Shown in pieces: positions 1 through 13,291 of a stretch of 64,000 nt of DNA (its first letter is position 1; each line of letters starts with the position of its first letter). The notes beneath the pieces are model-generated. The model saw only the letters and a program-made list of their open reading frames with translations. It was not told the DNA's origin and did not search any database. The position numbers and the translations under genes were made by a program. Source of the DNA: Typha latifolia (taxonomy: Eukaryota; Streptophyta; Magnoliopsida; Poales; Typhaceae); assembly GCA_019914945.1 (NCBI GenBank), contig CM034104.1:1180501-1244500 (forward strand), written 5' to 3'.

Positions 1-1647
1 TCCGGTATCAGGTACATTTGAAAATTGAGTTCATTCTAGCACAACAATGGAGATCCTGATTCATTTACTGTCTTTAGCTATTGTTTGTAATATTGTATGT
101 TTTAAATGCTTGTATCTTTTTATCTGGTGAACTAGTTATTTCTTCGAATAGGGACGTTTGGAATATGGTACTTGTCATTTTTTCTGACACACTATTGGAT
201 GTTTAAAACTTTAAATTTGAAAATTAGAGGTGGTGATGTCCATTCATGGATAGCAATGATCCAGTTATTTACTTATTTACTCAATTGAGCTTTTATAAAT
301 ATTTCCAATGGTGTCTAGGTGGCCTGTGGGGAACTTTTGTCCTAACTCCTAAGCTCTCTGTTGCAAGTTATCTTCTCACCTTTTTTTCAAGTACATGGGA
401 AGTGGGCTGTTTCTTGATGCACAAGTTTAAACTGCAAACAACATGATCAATCCCAGCAACCAATTAATTATCAAAGCAGTCATCAATTAGATGTCTGATG
501 TTCTATTGTTGTTGTTTCTGTTGGAAGTAAACTAAATCCTTTCCTGATTCTTGGTGATCTATGCATAATACATTTCTCAATGTTTTCTTTCTTTTATGCA
601 GATAATTGCTGGAATCGTGGAGCATCGTTTCTCTGATCATCTGCTATCTTACTATAATCAACCGTTTCTTGCTAATATGTTGTCTTTTGTTGTTCGCACT
701 ATCAACTCATACTGGGGAACACAGGTTAGGCTTTTCTTAAACTCTCAAGTTGGAGTTATTTATTTCATTCTTCTCCCACGTAATTGGAATTGCTCTCTAC
801 ACATCTTTAAAACTTTTAATCGTCTACATTTTTGAAAGAGAAAGAAGCAAGATAACTTCACAATATTCTATGTTAGGTCTTCTCGTATTTAATATTGCTG
901 TCTGCTTTGACTTGTTTTCCATGGAAAGGTGTTAGCCCTTTAGTGAAAATCAAAGCTGATGTTTCCAGTTCAATCTAGTGAATCTTGTCCACTTGCATTG
1001 CTTTTCAGCTGTGCAGTAATCTTATTTCTCCTATAATGTTTTAATGTATCTCATACTTTAAATTGATGGGTTACTACTGTTGCCACCATCAATTCTGATA
1101 TAGAAAGGAGATAGATAATTGCCAACTACCTATTGTTTTGCTTATGTCAATGATTGTTTACCATACACCATTATAGTTTTCCAATTGTGAAGCTATTTTC
1201 ATTCAAAATAATGCATTTGGCTGTTAAGACTGATTGGATAAGGATGACTGTAATCAAATATTGAAAAAAGAATACATTATCGTTACAGTGTACATCTATT
1301 GGAACTCTCAGGTTAATAAGGCATCGATTAGAAAAGACAATCCACGGAAAAGCAGACAATTTCAGATTTCCTTTTTGTCTTTTTTTCTTGTAGATTTTGC
1401 AGTACAATTACAAGAACTATGCAAACACAAACTTAAATATCTTGAATTATCATTTCGCGTTCTAATCTCCTAGTATCATTTGGCACAGCAATGGGTCGAT
1501 CTTGCTCGATTTACAGGATTGCAGCCGCGAACAAAAGAGCTAACTGACAATCCAGTTTCCGATGCATCTGAAATACCATTGCTGGAATGCAGCTCAAATA
1601 AAGTAAACAACACCGATGAAAGCAGTAACCAGTCGGGTGATGGCTAA
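1..1647 (+). CDS. RETICULATA-related (DUF3411) protein, C-terminal exons only
   Basis: This is the 3' part of a gene that starts left of the window. Three exons can be read: 1-11 (ending in Arg-Tyr-Gln before a GTACAT donor), 602-724 and 1489-1647, with TAA at 1645-1647. All junctions are phase 0. The exons give RYQ, then [27 protein letters not shown] and [12 protein letters not shown], then a polar tail rich in Ser, Asn and Glu. The NxRYQ...AGxxEHR...VRTxNxxxGxxxWVDxARxxG layout is what I know from the C-terminus of plastid-envelope RETICULATA-related DUF3411 proteins, closest in feel to the RER5/6 type. In Arabidopsis these affect leaf mesophyll and plastid development. The N-terminal domains and transit peptide lie outside, so the subfamily is uncertain. 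The track-like ATG at 596 is intronic. Confidence 0.66.
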
Positions 1648-2284
1648 CCCATAGGCTAAATCCACATTTTGATTTGTCTGTCATCACTATCAAAATCAAC
1701 AAGGCTTCTGGCGAAGCTCTGCGGCAAACAGATAAAAAGGAGATAAAACTACACTGTTGAGGGTGGCCTGGCCTCTTATCTAAAAGTTTTGGCGAGAGAA
1801 GCAACCTGTCTTTCAATCTTTTTTTTTCCCTCACTGCAATTGGCTTCTGCCATATAAAAATGTTGCTCTTCCCACATTACATGTTTGATTGTGGGAGGAT
1901 ACTTTTCATTTTTCTTTCTAGTTGAAACAATTTCTATCAATTGTAACATAGATTTAACATTTGATTTGTACTTAATATGTCAATTTGATAGTCAGAAACA
2001 CACCCATGTTTCAGCTAAAGGAGACGTTCTACGAGCTTGTATACATATTCTGCATGTCTATATATTTGTGAATTCAGGTATATATAAACGAATGAAATTC
2101 TCTTTGCCCTTTCAGAACTCGTTTGTTTTTGGTTCAGGAGTAACAGCCCACTTTGTCATTTTTTGCGATTCCATGTATCAAGGCACTTGAGCCAATGAAA
2201 GGCTGACAAGTATTTATGCAACAACTTCATGCATTTGGCTCTGCAGAAGATCTCTTCCAAATCGTATAAACAGCCTAAAAAGAT
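1648..2284. other. intergenic: RETICULATA-related 3' flank and distal AKR promoter
   Basis: No convincing coding sequence. Open frames here are short and lack family similarity. The stretch carries the 3' UTR of the upstream gene, with AT-rich DNA up to the first ACGTGTC box of the downstream aldo-keto reductase. Confidence 0.6.
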
Positions 2285-2457
2285 ACGTGTCCGGTTATAC
2301 ACCGTGGACAGACGGTCTCAAGCCCAACCAGTGACTCACATATACTAGAGACCAGGGGAGTAATTCTTTTGTACGCGAAGAGATGGATCTCAAGCCATGT
2401 GTCTGAGCCCAATGTGGTACGTGTCATCCTTCACTCTTGCCTACATGCATATATAAA
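2285..2457 (+). promoter_or_regulatory. AKR promoter with two ACGTGTC (ABRE-like) boxes and TATA box
   Basis: ACGTGTC occurs at 2285-2291 and again at 2419-2425, and a TATATAAA-type TATA box lies at about 2450-2457, some 75 bases before the ATG at 2532. ACGTGTC is a known ABRE-class bZIP core variant in plants. Barley and oat aldose reductases of this type are associated with seed desiccation and ABA, so the boxes fit the gene. Function is inferred from sequence only. Confidence 0.5.
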
Positions 2458-2531
2458 GGGGCCTCTTTCCTAAATATACTTCTAATTTCCATTAGTTCCA
2501 GGTTTGAGGAGGAGAAGAAGGAGAAGAAAGA

Positions 2532-4380
<1,849 letters not shown>

Positions 4381-6746
4381 CTAACTATTAGATTGATACT
4401 CGTTCACGAGTCTGTGCTTTATAATAAAGATGCAAATACTAGTTTTCAAGCCCTTGATGCACTAGGGTTGTTCCCTATTATGTAACTTATGTTGTGTTCT
4501 TAGTCTTTGCGCCTAAGTTTGAACCACAAAGTCTTTCTGGTGTAATTGATGCAAGTGTCCTCTTTTACTCTTTTTAATCAGTTACTGTAGAAAATCTTGA
4601 CAATGAGCAGAAGCATAGTCCTGAATCTTATTATTTATCACTGTGCCAACCGGATGATCCCATGACAGTAGATAGATCCAGTTTGACCCACTATGATGCA
4701 CAGTAAAGCTTTATACTGGACTTCTTTATTGCTAACCAGTAACCAGTCATTTTTTGGGGTCATTTTATAACTTATTTATGTACTTATTATGGTTAAGACA
4801 TCCTATCTGTCAAAATCCTGTATGACTTCAATTAAATACCGGCAAAACTCGAATAGGAGAGAAGAGAAAGGAGAAACTTTTTTTCTTATAAAAACTTTAG
4901 GAGAAAAAAAAGTGAGAAAAGAGAGAGTAAAATTAACATCTAATAGTTGTTCAAATTTTTTCTAAAATTTTCTTTAGATATTTTTCTTCTCCTTTTATCT
5001 CTTCTCTCTTATAATTATATCTTCTTTTCTCTCATTTATTCATTTTTTTTTCTCTCGTATTCTTTTCATCTATTTCTTTCTCTCTTATTAGTCTTTCCAT
5101 CTAAATAGGGTGTAACACTGTCCTAGTATAAATGAATAATATTGAAGTTTAAATTCGAGAATACTTATATAATATGAATAGTATATGTACCAACCACTAA
5201 TAAAAACAATTAATCCCAATGATATAATATTAAGTTCTTTCAGCCATCTGTCCTCTATCTCCACTCACACCATAACACCTACCACTAGATATAAACAAGA
5301 ATCTGGGATTTAAAAATAAAAACAAAGAGAGTAACAAGAAAGCGAGACAGCACATCACTTAGTACGGTACACCGCCCGTACTACTACTACCACGCCGCGT
5401 GTGCTAATTATTGAGATGGCCCACGAGCCGCACGGCCCAAATATAGTTTTATTAATGGGCCAAGATTTGTCCTTTTCGACAGCCTTGCAGGCCCAACTCC
5501 TCGTCTTCGGTGTTAGTTAGATAAGGTTTGATCAAACAACAATCTATTTTAAAATACGTGTCGGTCGAAAATTTCAAAAGGATAAAAAAAAAAGAATAAT
5601 GAAAAATAAAAGAAAATTTATGACTAGGAAGCTTCACTGTGGTTTCCTCTTAGGTGTGCACGCGCACTTACCTTCTTCTCCTAGTTTTCTAATCACCGCT
5701 TATTCTTAATTAATGAACACTTAACTGTAGGATTACTCTCGCCTGAGAGATTTTAAATTTAACCCAATTAAAATTTTGGAAAATATATCATATGATTTTA
5801 ATGTCTTAAAAATAACCTAAATTGATGGTGAGGTGTTTTTGAGGCACTAAAAACAAATTATAAGGGGTCGAAGTAAAATGTCGGGTGTTTTTTGTAAAAT
5901 TTTCTAAAATATTTGTAGATGACTTCCAAGCTATAATTAATCTTTTGAGAAGATAGAAATTTTAATCTAATTCTAAGCTTTCCTTTTAATGTTTGGGTAT
6001 ATGAAGAAGCCGGCAATGATTCCGGAATCACAGAAGCTTGTTGGATTCTGTGTAGCTTTCCATGCATCGTTTTGATGTAATTGGACGGCCATGAGGGGAT
6101 GCATCAAGCATGGATGCCACCCATTACCCATGCATGCTTGTAACCAGGGTTTGAGATCCACTAAGTATGATGATTAACTCGTAATAAAGTTTATCTGCTT
6201 AATTAAGAATATGACAACCTTTTTCTTTTTCTATTCATGATAGCTTTAACTATTATAATACAAGTAGATGTTTTGCAAAATTAATTAGCAAGCAAACAGT
6301 GGACAATGGATCATGTAATATTGCCAATGATTGTGATTAGTTATTTCTATTAAGATTTAATCAAATGATTATCTAACTTGACACTTACTAAAACTCTAAA
6401 ATTATATCTTATTAGCTAAAAGTTATTTGATTTCTTAGTATAGCAGGGCCATCTCACAAATGGCTTCTCTGTTCATATATATAAAAACCTCAGATGCCAG
6501 AGAAGCAAAGGAATAAGATAAAAACTTGCCCAACTCTAACATGATGAAGATTAACTCACATTTTAATGACGCACTAAAATAATTTAAGATGATACCAAAC
6601 CCTATAAAAAAATAGTATTAAAACTTTTGTCGCTTTGTTACATAGCTTTTGAGCTATAACCTCTATATAATCCATGCAGTAGACAACCAGAATGAGGGAA
6701 AAAAGAAGAAGAGAAGAAGTGAGCAAAGGAGAGGAGATTGAAGAGC
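4381..6746. other. intergenic, AT-rich, with a GA/CT-rich repeat
   Basis: After the AKR 3' UTR I see no gene. The part from about 4845 to 5115 is a purine-rich arm followed by a pyrimidine-rich arm (described as a repeat). The rest is AT-rich. The last 100 bases are the leader and promoter of the DUF4228 gene. Confidence 0.6.
4845..5117. repeat. GA-rich/CT-rich inverted-repeat element, copy A
   Basis: Runs of GAGAGAAGAGAAAGGAG and related purine tracts at about 4855-4930 are followed, after an AT-rich centre, by CTTCTCC/TCTCTC tracts at 4985-5100, ending near AGGGTGTAAC. A longer relative sits at about 11440-11895. The two arms could pair, as in a MITE with degenerate ends, but the boundaries are my estimate and no target duplication was proven. 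Confidence 0.4.
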
Positions 6747-7184
6747 ATGGGCAATAGCCTTAGGTGTTGTTTGGCTTGTGTTCTTCCTTGTGGTGCACTT
6801 GATGTGATCCGAATTGTTCATCTCAATGGCCAAGTGGAGGAGTACAGTCGCCAAGTCTCTGCTGCAGAAATCCTTGAAGCTAATCCTGATCATATAATTA
6901 GCAAGCCTTGCTTTCAAGGAGTAGCGAAGAAGATTGTTATTGTGTCAGCAGACACGGATCTTAAGAGAGGAATTATTTATTTTCTTATTCCAAAATCTTC
7001 GCTCGAAGAAAAGCAAGGCAGGAATGAGAGAAAAAAGCATCACCAGAAGAAGAAGAGTAGTACAATGGTGAGCAAAGATGGTGACAATGACAAGTACTTA
7101 ATAAGAGAAGTTAGCCGCCGCCGGCGGAGGAGCGGTCGCGTCGGAGTATGGCGGCCGCAACTCGAGAGCATATCAGAAGATTAA
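6747..7184 (+). CDS. DUF4228 (PADRE) domain protein
   Basis: Single-exon gene for 145 residues. It begins MGNSLRCCLACVLPCG: Gly2 plus clustered cysteines is the N-myristoylation/palmitoylation signature usual in this family, so I start at ATG 6747; the frame is open further upstream but has no other ATG. The body has the DUF4228 pattern: IRIVHLNGQVEEY, AAEILEANPDHIISK, then LKRGIIYFLIP at about 75-85. The tail is Lys/Arg-rich and ends RSGRVGVWRPQLESISED; a short VWRPxLExIxE ending is typical. DUF4228/PADRE proteins are plant-specific, induced by pathogens and abiotic stress, and biochemically unexplained. Length is normal. Confidence 0.9.
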   Translation: MGNSLRCCLACVLPCGALDVIRIVHLNGQVEEYSRQVSAAEILEANPDHIISKPCFQGVAKKIVIVSADTDLKRGIIYFLIPKSSLEEKQGRNERKKHHQKKKSSTMVSKDGDNDKYLIREVSRRRRRSGRVGVWRPQLESISED

Positions 7185-8674
7185 TACCTAATGCACAAGG
7201 GTGATGACTTCTTCTTTCTTTCTTTTTTTTTTTCTTTTTCTTTTGTGATATATTTCTTCAAGTTATGGGTGCTTTTCTTAACCCTTGCTTCAATGTGGAT
7301 ATTAAATGATCTTTTTTACCTTTTTTTTTTTCCCTCCTCCTACTCTATTTTCTTGCTTCTTTTTTTTATTAGTCTTGTTTCAGTGTGTTCTACTGAGATC
7401 AGAGTGAAGGAGATGGAAGAAAAAAAGAGAGAGAGAGAGAGACCAATCTCTTTTCTTACTATATGTAAATGAATCTGTTATTTGATCTTAAACTGCATTA
7501 GTTTCTAAAGTTTTCTAACTTAAGTTAACCGTACTTCACAGTTTCACTCATGTCCAGAAGTTTTAAACTAATTTGACAGCCTATCAAAGACTGCAAGCAA
7601 CCTGACATGGAAATTCCTACAATCGTGTATGCAGATTCTCCCCCATCTCAATACCAACTCATTGACTGCAATAATTATCTCAATCAATAGAAGATAACAA
7701 GATCGGTTCTTGTGCCATATCAGAGGTGAACAGCTAATGGGGACTAAATTTATAGGTAGAATATTTGAAGCATATCTCATGGATCAATACACCAAAAGAT
7801 CCTCTGCCTTAAAAATATTCAATTCAATAACGAATAAACAAATAAAGAAGACAGCTGAGAAGCTATAGAGTTGACACGAAATTTTTTTAAAAAAATTCTC
7901 GAATCTTTTATAGAGGTTAGAATATATTTCAAATAGCTGTCAGCTATATTTTAGTTGCATGATTCCTAATAACACGATGAACCTAGCCATGCATGGTAAA
8001 ATAGTAACTGTCGTAATGATGCATATGATATATGCTTGTACTTTCTCGTACATGAAAGGTAGAGATAACAATTCTAACATTTTTGAAGTATTCCAAAATA
8101 AAATCTACAGCTAGTTTTTGTACAAGTAGGAGAGAATCTATAGTCCTTAACCATACTATTCTTGTAGGTAGGTGGGTGGCTGTTAGATATGAGGGAATAT
8201 CTTGGATGTAACGATGTGTTGTTGTACAATGTTAAATTATGTTGGTATCGTGGACGTGTCAAAGGATTGGAATAGATCCATTTTAAGTGCGTAGATTGTC
8301 TGACAGCTCTTAGATCTAATCTGCAGGTGGAACGTGGCTAGGTTTCAGTTGCCATTTGCCAACCTCGTGAAGAGAGGCAACATATGATTGACAGAGAAGA
8401 GGAGCTCAGCACACATATGGCTTACCTTAATGGATTCACTGATATATAGATACTATTGTTGTTACTTTGATATTAGAAATAAAAAGAAAGGGGTTGGAGA
8501 AGGACCATCTTAGACAACAAAGAGAACACCACCAATTGTTATACTGACCCATCAAAAGATCTCTTCATGTTTAAAGATTTCAGAGTTAAACTTTCCCCTC
8601 TTTGTTTATGGGTTAACAATATTGCATATGGTAAGAATATTTTAGGTAAAGCTTCCACAAAAGTGGATGTAATC
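7185..8674. other. intergenic between convergent DUF4228 and PP2C genes
   Basis: Holds the 3' UTRs of the two converging genes. A T-rich, CT/GA-rich tract covers about 7200-7445. No coding feature seen. Confidence 0.6.
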
Positions 8675-10617
8675 TCAATCCTCGTCCACCTTTGTGGATT
8701 TCTTTCTCCAGCTTAACACACTTGTTAACCGTGGAATCTTCAGCACTGAGTTTGCTCTGCTAACACCTTCAAGAGCATTCCATTCTCCCTTAGATTCTGC
8801 AGTCATCTCTTCCTCTAACTCAAGAGTCTCCTCACTTCTAGCTGATTTGAAGCTTTCGCTGAATGATAGCTCACAAGACCTTGCACTACTTTTAGGAGTT
8901 CCAGAATTTTGCTTGTTTGATGAGGGAAGCTGCTTCAAGAAGAGACATACGACTGCACAGTCATCGATCTTGGATGTCGGATGTTTGGATCTCCATGCTC
9001 GGATTGCTCTGTTGACGACGTGCTTTGCGGCATCCGATTGCTTACTAACTGATGACACTATATTGACCACCTCTTTATTGGATAGAACATCCCACACCTT
9101 CAGAAGAAATATGATTCTTAGCATGAGATTTCTACGAATAAATGAACTAATTCCTCAAAGAAATTATAGTCAAAGTAAACAGTGAATTAATAAGAGAAGT
9201 TCAGAGATACCAAGTAGTCCATAAATTGTTACTCTTTTTTAATTGTTTGCTTACCCCATCAGTTGCAAGAACCACAAACTCATCCTTTTCTGATATCTTC
9301 CAGTGAGAGACTTGTGGGGTAGAGATAAGCCCAAAATCTTTTAGGCAGAAATCTCCAAAGGCTCTCGCCATGGCAAGCCCTGGAGAGTCTTCATCAGGCA
9401 ACCACATTCTATGGATGTCAGGTTCTTCTTTGAGGGCAAAGACTCTTCCCCTGCAACTCTTTATCCTTTCTTCTTCACCTATATCAAAGTGCACATAGGG
9501 GAAGAAATCCACATTAGCTAGATAGATGGAATGTTATCTCCAAATGCTACTCATAGGGATGTTAAGCTCACTTGGAAGGTTTGGTTTCAGATCAGTCGTT
9601 AGCTGCACTGCAATAGGTTCATTTTTGTCATCTCGAGTGCAAAGAACTGCCCGCGAATCTCCGAGATTTCCAATTACCAAATGCTCTCTCTAAAAGGCAA
9701 AAGGGGGGAGAATTAACTGCATAATCAAGTCCAAAGCAACAAAAGAAAAAAGTTTCTTGACACAATTTCTAATACCTGTTTAACTATGGATACAGCAGTC
9801 GTACCACTGCAAATGCAATCAATGCTCAATTGTTGGCTCAGCTCTTCATCCAAATCCTCAAAAGCCTTTACAAAGATGGCCTTCCATGAGGATAACAGTT
9901 GATGGTCATTGTTCCCAACATCAAGAGCATGGTTTGGATTGTCAAAAGAGTCTACATCTGCACTGTTCTCATTGCGATAAATGCCATCATCTCTATCATA
10001 TGAATTCATCAATCTTGATAACGAAGATAGTTTTGATGGCAAGACATCTCGAACATGGCCAGCAACCTTGTGGCCAAAGGGGCCATGTCCATCAAAGACA
10101 CCGCAGAAGATTTGATCTTCATCTCCAGCGAAGTCCTATGCATCTTAAGACAACAAATATAAGAAAGGGTCTTAAAATGGTACAAAAAAAGGGAGAAAAG
10201 TAATCCATATATTAAAAAAATTGTTCATTTTTCTGACAAAGAAAGGTTCTCTATTTAGGCATTTCTGTCAAGGTTCTCTATTTGTTCATTCTTCTGAAAG
10301 AATGCTTCGAATTGATTGGAAAAAAAAATACTAGAAACTAAAAGAGAACATGTTATATTACCATCCATAATTATAGTACTTGGTTTCCTTACCTCCCAAA
10401 TTGTCATTGCATCTTGGTTTACACCCTTCCAGCCTTGTTGTGAGTACATGGATGCAAACAAACATGACCCTTTCAACCTCACACGTGCACTTGCATCCCC
10501 CACAAGTGCACCATCCTTGTCTTCTTTCTCCTCCTCTGCCGCAAAGAAGTCTTCATCATCTTGCTCTTCCCATGGAAGCCCTTCACCAACCTCTTGTTTG
10601 CCACAACAGCCTCCCAT
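8675..10617 (-). CDS. protein phosphatase 2C, clade-E-like
   Basis: Five exons on the minus strand: 10617-10393, 10135-9776, 9689-9572, 9478-9255 and 9097-8675. They join in phase to 449 residues. PP2C motifs are intact: GVFDGHG at 87-93 (metal-binding Asp90 and Gly91), LGDSRAVL around Asp206, GLAMARAFGDFCLKDFG, ATDGVWDVLSNKEVV with Asp308 and Asp312, and DDCAVVCLF with Asp354/355. The start MGGCCGKQ suggests N-myristoylation plus palmitoylation, hence membrane attachment. The same frame stays open to an ATG at 10761, which would add 48 residues and hide that signal, so I prefer 10617. The NQDAMTIWE and DLKPNLP motifs resemble Arabidopsis clade E phosphatases. These are Mg/Mn-dependent Ser/Thr phosphatases; the substrate is unknown. 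The acidic stretch at about 15-35 and the Ser/Glu-rich C-terminus (about 365-430) are likely disordered. Confidence 0.95.
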
Positions 10618-12262
10618 TTCCCTCCAATCCAAAAGACCCAACTGGGTTCCAGGCCTAAAGCTTCCCAGGATCTGGATCGGATTACCACAAGAAAATGGGT
10701 GATGAAATAAATGAGGGGATGGGTGGGAGTTTGGTGAATTAAGGCCCCTCAAGGACAGCATTTACTATCAACTGCTCAATGGCACCAACATGATCCATGT
10801 TCCCTCCCACCTTTAATTCTTCCTTACACCAGTGATTTAGTTTCTTTTGGTACTTTTGTTGGATCACAAGGTGGAAATTTTCTCTGTCCACTTGATTTTT
10901 TTTTTCTTTTCCTCTACATCAAGAATGGGCCTTAAATTTTGTCAGGCGTTAACCAGAAAAAAAAAAAGTTTAAGGCCTAAACATCTAAGGCTCATAAAGG
11001 GAAAAAAACCATTGGACTTTGGAGGTGTCAACATCTTAATGAAAATTTCCTATATTGCTTGAAGTTAAGAAATTTACTTTGCTAAGATATAAATAATATA
11101 CTATAACATGAATTGTAATTTGTAAAGCATCTATAAATGAACGATGTCGCCTTCAAATCACGGATGGTGGTGATTTATTTGATCGATGATCAGGTGATGG
11201 TCCTGGAAGCAGTCGATTGCAGAGCAGAGAGCAGCATAAAGTGAATAGGTAGTTGTTTAATGCATAATAAGATGGTGGTAGGAGTGGAAGCATTTATTGA
11301 TGGCTATGAGATTGAAACGTTCGGTTACTTCAAGGCACCTCTGATCCTTTGGAAAGAGTAACAGTTTATAGTCATCCGTGAATAATTAATTTTATGTACC
11401 CAACTATATCGAAGTCAAATTAGATAGAATATAACCACTGTGTTGGATGGAATGAAGAGAGAAAAGATTCTTATTTAGTTTTACAGAGAGAAAATAAGAG
11501 AAATAGGAGAAAAAAATCTAGGACTATATTTGGATGACGAGAGAAAAAAAGAAGAAGAGAAAATGTCTTTTAAGTTTTTTTTGGAGAGAAAAAAATAAGT
11601 GATCATTAAAAACTAATTTCTTCTCTCCTTTTTCTCTCTATTATCTCCTAAAATTTTTGTTCAAATAAGAGCACATACTTCTCTCCTCTTACTTAATTTC
11701 CTCTTCTCTTCGTTGGTTTCTCTCTTCGCTCTTCGAGAGCAAAAAATGACTTTTAGAAGCTAATCTCCTCTCTCCTTTTCTCTTCATTTCTTCTCTATTT
11801 TATCATAATTTTTTTATCCAAATAAGAGAAAATATTTCTCTCCTCTCCTCTTATTTTCTCTTCTCTTCTATACTTTTCTTTCAAGCATGGTGTAATTATT
11901 ACCCGGCTAATTATAGTCATCAATGCATAATCTAGATTTTACTCTGCAAACTGCATAGGTAAAATTAGCTCTCTCCTCTGGAGTTCTTGCTTCATAACTT
12001 ATATTAAGCAATACAATTTGAGATCACAGAACTTGCTTCTTAATTTAAAGAAAAAAAAAGTACGTATATGATCACATAACTGAGGACGAAGAAGAAAAGA
12101 AATATGTAGTGGAAAACATAAATGAAATTTACCAGAAAATTTACTGGCTGGACTGTGAGTTCCGGATTTGGCAATCACCCAGATACCGCCATTGATGAGC
12201 AAGAACTCTTCCTAAGCATGGAAACCAAATCCAGGCACTCATCGCTTACTGTTTCTTGAACC
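10618..12262. other. intergenic: PP2C promoter side and GA/CT repeat
   Basis: Contains the upstream region of the PP2C gene, AT-rich DNA, and a GA/CT-rich repeat from about 11440 to 11895. No credible gene. Confidence 0.55.
11440..11895. repeat. GA-rich/CT-rich inverted-repeat element, copy B
   Basis: Starts near GTGTTGGATGGAATGAAGAG and ends near TTTCTTTCAAGCATGGTGTAA; the reverse complement of the end (ACACCATGCTTGAAAGAAAAG) is similar to the start. Inside, a CT-rich unit (ctaatttcttctctcc...ttctcttc) occurs twice, at about 11610-11710 and 11755-11870. Related to copy A at 4845-5117. Probably a non-autonomous DNA element with GA-rich terminal repeats. Confidence 0.4.
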
Positions 12263-12927
12263 ATGGAAGAAGTACCTAATGATCTCCTTGTTCAAAGGCT
12301 CTGCGGATTATTGAAACAAAAGGAACTTGTGATCCAAAAAGCACACTTCTTTTTACAGTTTACTAGGGATAACATCTTCCTTACCCCTAATGGGAAGAAT
12401 CTCGCTACCGCCTTCTTCCTGCTGCAGAACTATCGCGAGGATTTCCTTGCATTGGATCATCCTGCAACAGTGGAAGAGACCAAGAGCGACCGGAGACGCT
12501 TAAGAATCCGACCAAGCTCATCGGCCAGGGAGAGGGGTCGATCACAGCCAAGAATTCGTCCGGCGGCGGAGAAGATGAAGTCGAAGGCGTCGCGGAGAGG
12601 AAACATGCCTTGATAAGGTCGTGGGGACACCTCAGTGTGCATGTCGAGTTGCGGGATCCGTGACCGGGGGGAGGCGGCATAGATGGAGAGGAGTAGGAGA
12701 GGAGAACGGCGAAGACTAGGATTAGGGCAAACAGAGAATGACCTTTTAAGCCCTGGTGGGCAGGGGATGAGGAGGAGCAAGCGGAAGGGCAAAATGGGAA
12801 TCCACATGGAGAACGAGTGAAGTGGTGGAAGGCGGGAGTTTTGCACGTCGGCCGTTGTTTGTTGAAAGAGGCGGACAGGGTGTTGGTGTTGCTCTTTGTG
12901 CTCGAACATGGAACAGCTTTTTAGCAT
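12263..12927. other. GC-rich island with overlapping unassigned reading frames
   Basis: Roughly 12400-12900 is clearly richer in G and C than its surroundings. On the plus strand an ATG frame runs 12263-12613 (116 residues, beginning MEEVPNDLLVQRLCGLL). On the minus strand a frame spans 12927-12457 and contains MFPLRDAFDFIFSAAGRIL from about 12606 down. I recognise neither. Composition and the well-formed start of the minus frame suggest a gene fragment or first exon, but no splice partner could be found. Treat as unresolved. Confidence 0.25.
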
Positions 12928-13291
12928 GGATGGCGTGGCAAGCTCACATGGCTCAAAATTTTAAAAATAACACGGTTTGAAATCATACATTTAATTAACT
13001 TACACGATCTCATTTTATAATACCTATATTTGTAATGTATAACTCTGCAAAGTTGCAAATAATAAAATCCTCTTTATATAATAATACTAGTTTGATGTAA
13101 TGATCAAACCAATCACCTTCCTAAGAATTAGTCGTATGAATTCTTATAAATTCCAACTAACCTTATTCACATTTCTGCCAGCCAAGTTCTACTCCATTTA
13201 AAACGCCAGCTGACCATATCATTCTTCTTTGTCAAACAACAAAGCAATCCACACTCCTCCTTTCTTCCTAATCTTGAAGGAAAACAGTCCA

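Noticed and set aside
8694..9185. Plus-strand 163-codon frame opposite the PP2C gene
   Set aside because: Antisense shadow of the last PP2C exon, which has clear conserved motifs on the minus strand.
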